Positions 56,763-59,108 of a DNA stretch of 59,108 bases are shown one piece after another. The notes under the pieces are model-generated. The model saw nothing but the letters and a program-made list of their open reading frames with translations. It was not told the DNA's origin and ran no database searches. Each line of letters begins with the position of its first letter. Position 1 is the first letter of the stretch. Made by a program: the position numbers and the translations under genes. The DNA is from a bacterium (GTDB taxonomy: Bacteria > Actinomycetota > Acidimicrobiia > Acidimicrobiales > CATQHL01): positions 1 through 59,108 of the forward strand of contig JAPPDX010000076.1 of assembly GCA_028824415.1 (NCBI GenBank), given 5' to 3'.

Positions 56763-57311
56763 ATGGCACGCATCGAGGTCATTCCCGACGACTCCTGGGA
56801 CGGTGCACTCGGTGAGATGTATCGCCGGGTCGTTGATCCCGCCTACGGCCGGGTCGACAACGTCCTGGCGGTGCACTCGCTGAACCCTCGGGGCATGGCG
56901 GCACACCTGGGTCTGTACGAATCGGCCATGGCCGGCACGGCCACCTTGCGCAAGGTCGAGCGAGAACTCATCGCCCTGGTCGTGAGCCTCGAGAACGACT
57001 GCCACTATTGAGTGGTCCATCATCGGCGCGGTCTGCGCCGGCTCATGCAGGACGACGAGCTCACCGCCGCGGTCGAAGAGGACTGGCGGGCCGCCGGGCT
57101 GTCGCCGAAACGGCTGGCGATGCTGTCCTACGCGGTCAAGCTGACGAAGGCGCCGGCGACGGTGAGCGACGACGACGTCGAGGCGCTGCGCTCGGCAGGA
57201 TTCTCCGACCGCGACATCCTCGACATCGTTGAGGTCGTCGCCTACTACGCCTACGCCAACCGCATCGCCGACGGCCTCGGCATCGAGACCGAAGCCTGGA
57301 TCCCCGACTGA
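56763..57311 (+). CDS. Carboxymuconolactone decarboxylase/AhpD-family protein, candidate selenoprotein (TGA = Sec83)
   Basis: A 182-residue peroxidase-related CMD protein if the in-frame TGA at 57009-57011 is read through. The first part ends RELIALVVSLENDCHY and, directly after the TGA, the same frame continues VVHHRRGLRRLMQDDEL, then LSYAVKLTKAPATVSDDDVEAL to the end. In ordinary relatives the motif is CxxC-x3-H; here it is C80-H-Y-(TGA)83 followed by His87, so the TGA falls exactly on the second redox Cys. A hairpin with a GGUCU loop follows. Both halves are needed for the fold, and nothing else in the frame is damaged, so selenocysteine is far likelier than a pseudogene. The forward ATG overlaps an unused reverse-strand Met codon of the divergent SDR frame. 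Role: thiol/selenol peroxidase-like redox chemistry. Confidence 0.85.
57018..57047 (+). promoter_or_regulatory. SECIS-like hairpin following the in-frame TGA
   Basis: CGGCGC-GGTCT-GCGCCG (57024-57040): a six-pair perfect stem with a five-base loop beginning 18 nt after the TGA. CAT/ATG (57018-57020 with 57045-57047) may extend the base beyond an internal loop. The GGUCU loop and the 18-nt spacing match my recollection of the E. coli fdhF SECIS, whose loop G and U contact SelB. The bulged U of that element is not obvious here. Confidence 0.7.
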
Positions 57312-57407
57312 CCTGTCCGGCGGCGCGCCTCGTCGCCGGGGCCGCCGGCGGGAGCCGTGTACTCTCGAGGCGAGGACGGGTCTGCGGCTGAGCCGGGAGG
57401 TCGTTTG

Positions 57408-57845
57408 GTGTTTCGTCTGAAGGCCATCGATCACGTGGTCCTGCGGGTTGAGGACGTGGAGACCTGCCAGCGCTTCTACGAGGACGTGCTCGGCTGCACT
57501 CTCGAGGCGGCCCGCCTCGAACTCGGTCTCTACCACCTGCGCGCCGGTGACTTCCTCATCGACCTGGTGGACACCGCCGGCCCACTCGGCAGCCACGGCG
57601 GCCCGCCGCCGGGCGCCACGGGCCACAACGTCGACCACGTCTGCATTCGCATCGAGCCGTTCGACGAGGACGAGGTCCGCCAGCACTTGGCCGACCACGG
57701 CATTGAGACCGGCGACCTTGCCAACAACTGGGGCGCCGACGGGCGGGGCCCCTCCCTGTACATCCAGGACCCGGCGGGCAACACCATCGAACTCAAGGGT
57801 CCGCCGACCGAGCCCTACGACCCCGAAGCCGGCTTCATCCCCTAG
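57408..57845 (+). CDS. VOC-superfamily (glyoxalase/dioxygenase-like) protein
   Basis: A 145-residue vicinal-oxygen-chelate protein: IDHVVLRVEDVETCQRFYEDV at the start gives the first metal His, NVDHVCIRIEPFDEDEV the second, and DPAGNTIELKG the metal Glu. GTG 57408 has GGGAGG 7 nt upstream; an in-frame ATG at 57357 lacks a site. Its TAG stop shares the palindrome CTAG with the stop of the convergent EamA gene. Reaction unknown. Confidence 0.9.
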   Translation: MFRLKAIDHVVLRVEDVETCQRFYEDVLGCTLEAARLELGLYHLRAGDFLIDLVDTAGPLGSHGGPPPGATGHNVDHVCIRIEPFDEDEVRQHLADHGIETGDLANNWGADGRGPSLYIQDPAGNTIELKGPPTEPYDPEAGFIP

Positions 57846-58768
57846 ACCGGCACCCTGCCGGCCCGCGGCCGCGCCTGGTCGCGCACGATCATCGTCAGCG
57901 ACGCGACGACCAGCGCCATGGCGAGCATCTGCCACACCGAGAGGGCCTCGTCGAAGACCAGCCAGGCCAGCGCCGAGGCCACCACGGGCGTGAGCAACGA
58001 CAGCGTTGACGCCAGCCACAGGGGCACGTGCTGCAGCGACCAGTTCATGGCGTTGTGCCCGAGGATCCCCATTCCGAACGCCAGCACCGCCAGCCACATC
58101 CATTCCTCACCGGCGGGCCACGACAGGTCGTGGCCGGCCAGCGCCGCCAGCGGCAGGCTGAGCACCCCGACGTAGATCGCCACGCAAACCGTGTACTCCT
58201 GCGTCAACACCTTCGTCTGGGCTCGCCGAGTGGCGAAGAAGTAGAACGCCCAGCCGAATAGCGCGCCGACCGCGGCCAGGTCGCCGGCGAGCGACCAGTT
58301 CTCGCTGCCGGCGGATCCGAGCGCCACCACCGCCACGCCGCCCGTCGCCAGCACCGCAAGGAAGATGTCGCGCCGGCGCATGCGCTCCTTCAGGAACAGA
58401 GCCGACGACGCGGACACCAGCACGACGTGCAGGGCGGCCATGATGGTGACGTTGGCGATGGTCGTGTGCTGCACGGCGACGATGAACAGGCCCGTGACCG
58501 CGCCCAACGAGAGGCCGCCCCACAGGGAATGCCGCATGCCCGCCCAGGTGACGGGGGTCCGCCGCATCCCCAGCACCGCCGCCATCGCGATCGCATACAG
58601 CAGGTACCGGTAGGCCATCAGGGCCAGAGCGCCCATGTCGATAAACCGCACGATGATGCCCGACGAGCCCCACGCCGTCACCGCCATGGCCGCTGCGGCG
58701 ATCCCCAGAGACAGTTCGCTGCGGCTCCCCGCAGCCGCGTCGGGAACCATCGGTGGCGATTCGCTCAC
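57842..58768 (-). CDS. EamA-family (drug/metabolite) transporter
   Basis: A 308-residue protein with ten predicted membrane segments in two EamA repeats: AMAVTAWGSSGIIVRFI (repeat 1) and AVGALFGWAFYFFATRRA (repeat 2), with the conserved end FDEALSVWQMLAMALVV. Likely an exporter of small molecules or amino acids. Two GTGs (58771, 58768) follow TAGAGT; 58768 gives the common 6-nt spacing. Confidence 0.9.
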   Translation of the reverse strand: MSESPPMVPDAAAGSRSELSLGIAAAAMAVTAWGSSGIIVRFIDMGALALMAYRYLLYAIAMAAVLGMRRTPVTWAGMRHSLWGGLSLGAVTGLFIVAVQHTTIANVTIMAALHVVLVSASSALFLKERMRRRDIFLAVLATGGVAVVALGSAGSENWSLAGDLAAVGALFGWAFYFFATRRAQTKVLTQEYTVCVAIYVGVLSLPLAALAGHDLSWPAGEEWMWLAVLAFGMGILGHNAMNWSLQHVPLWLASTLSLLTPVVASALAWLVFDEALSVWQMLAMALVVASLTMIVRDQARPRAGRVPV

Positions 58769-58774
58769 CACCGA

Positions 58775-58780
58775 ACTCTA
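58775..58780 (-). promoter_or_regulatory. -10 element TAGAGT of the EamA gene
   Basis: Reverse-strand TAGAGT 6 nt before GTG 58768 (3 nt before GTG 58771). Confidence 0.45.
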
Positions 58781-58824
58781 TGACCACCCGATGACGCTGG
58801 GAAACGGGCGGGACCACCCAGATC

Positions 58825-59108
58825 TCAGTTTCGTTGGATGGGGTTGGTTGGCGGCGGGGGGTTCGCCCGGCGGAGGTGTTCGGGGGGTCGGAGTTCGGGT
58901 CTTCCGCCCGCCGGGGTGTGGACCTCGAAGTCGTGCTCATGAACCAGGTCGTGGCAGGTGTGGCACAACAGGGCCAGGTTGGGGACGAGGGTGAGGCCGC
59001 CGTTGCGCCAGAAGCGGATGTGGTGTCCCTCGGATTCCTCGACGGTGGCCCGACAGCCGATGCAGCCGCCGTCGCGGGCGGCGAGGAGCATGCGTTGGGC
59101 TTCGTTGG
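58825..59108 (-). CDS. HNH endonuclease-domain protein (5' end outside window)
   Basis: C-terminal part of a protein ending with an HNH domain: AARDGGCIGCRATVEE holds the first Cys pair, GHHIRFWRNGGLT the HH, PNLALLCHTCHDLVHEH the N and final H with the second Cys pair. The tail is Pro-rich. The frame stays open to base 59108. This is the usual 3' end of actinobacterial DUF222/HNH proteins, which occur in many copies and may be mobile or toxin-like; the N-terminus is not visible. Confidence 0.85.
   Translation of the reverse strand, partial: NEAQRMLLAARDGGCIGCRATVEESEGHHIRFWRNGGLTLVPNLALLCHTCHDLVHEHDFEVHTPAGGRPELRPPEHLRRANPPPPTNPIQRN

Noticed and set aside
57012-57311. Separate downstream gene starting at GTG 57012
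   Set aside because: It begins directly after the TGA in the same frame and lacks a ribosome-binding site or promoter; both halves together form one CMD domain.

Overview
The window is very GC-rich, uses GTG starts freely, and packs genes with many 1-4 bp stop/start overlaps. It carries an F420-type luciferase-like oxidoreductase, a class II fructose bisphosphatase, GatCAB, a PASTA (pseudo)kinase and an Asp-type MurA. Together these point to an actinobacterium; I infer a lineage such as Acidimicrobiia, probably from an environmental genome. There are no rRNA or tRNA genes, no CRISPR array, and no transposase or phage genes.

Layout. Bases 1-5.9 kb hold small-molecule catabolism: an SDR cut by the window edge with an RraA-like protein, a nucleoside hydrolase, and a forward run NIPSNAP - SDR - cupin - ThDP enzyme. 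Bases 5.9-7.7 kb hold two VapBC toxin-antitoxin modules that diverge from an AT-rich gap. Bases 7.9-21.9 kb are a long reverse-strand series: FAH-family hydrolase, NAD-dependent epimerase, a LarA-type (nickel-pincer) racemase homologue, a small CxxC protein, GlcD-GlcE-GlcF, a three-subunit molybdenum hydroxylase, an acyl-CoA synthetase and an enoyl-CoA hydratase. It reads as a pathway that racemises, oxidises and CoA-activates a 2-hydroxy acid. Bases 21.9-30.3 kb hold two small DNA-binding proteins, gatB-gatA-gatC, a PASTA pseudokinase and ligA. Bases 30.4-38.2 kb encode a peptide/oligopeptide-type ABC importer with two tandem paralogous binding lipoproteins. Bases 38-59 kb are mixed: mnmA with a cysteine desulfurase, a methyltransferase, rhomboid, murA, an MFS transporter, a J-domain protein, a beta-hydroxyacid dehydrogenase, a 2OG-Fe(II) oxygenase, glpX, a lipoprotein, an aminotransferase, an LLM oxidoreductase, SDR, a carboxymuconolactone-decarboxylase-family protein, VOC, an EamA transporter and a truncated HNH protein.

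Most notable: the carboxymuconolactone decarboxylase/AhpD-like gene at 56763-57311 is interrupted by an in-frame TGA exactly where the second Cys of the CxxC redox motif belongs. A hairpin with a GGUCU loop follows, 18 nt after the TGA. This is a strong selenocysteine candidate (CxxU).

Two genome-wide signatures also show. Many genes have a TAnnnT -10 element 5-8 nt before the start codon, implying leaderless mRNAs. Four copies of a small ATTCCGGC-N4-GCCGGAAT palindrome are present, one of them inside the dppF coding region.
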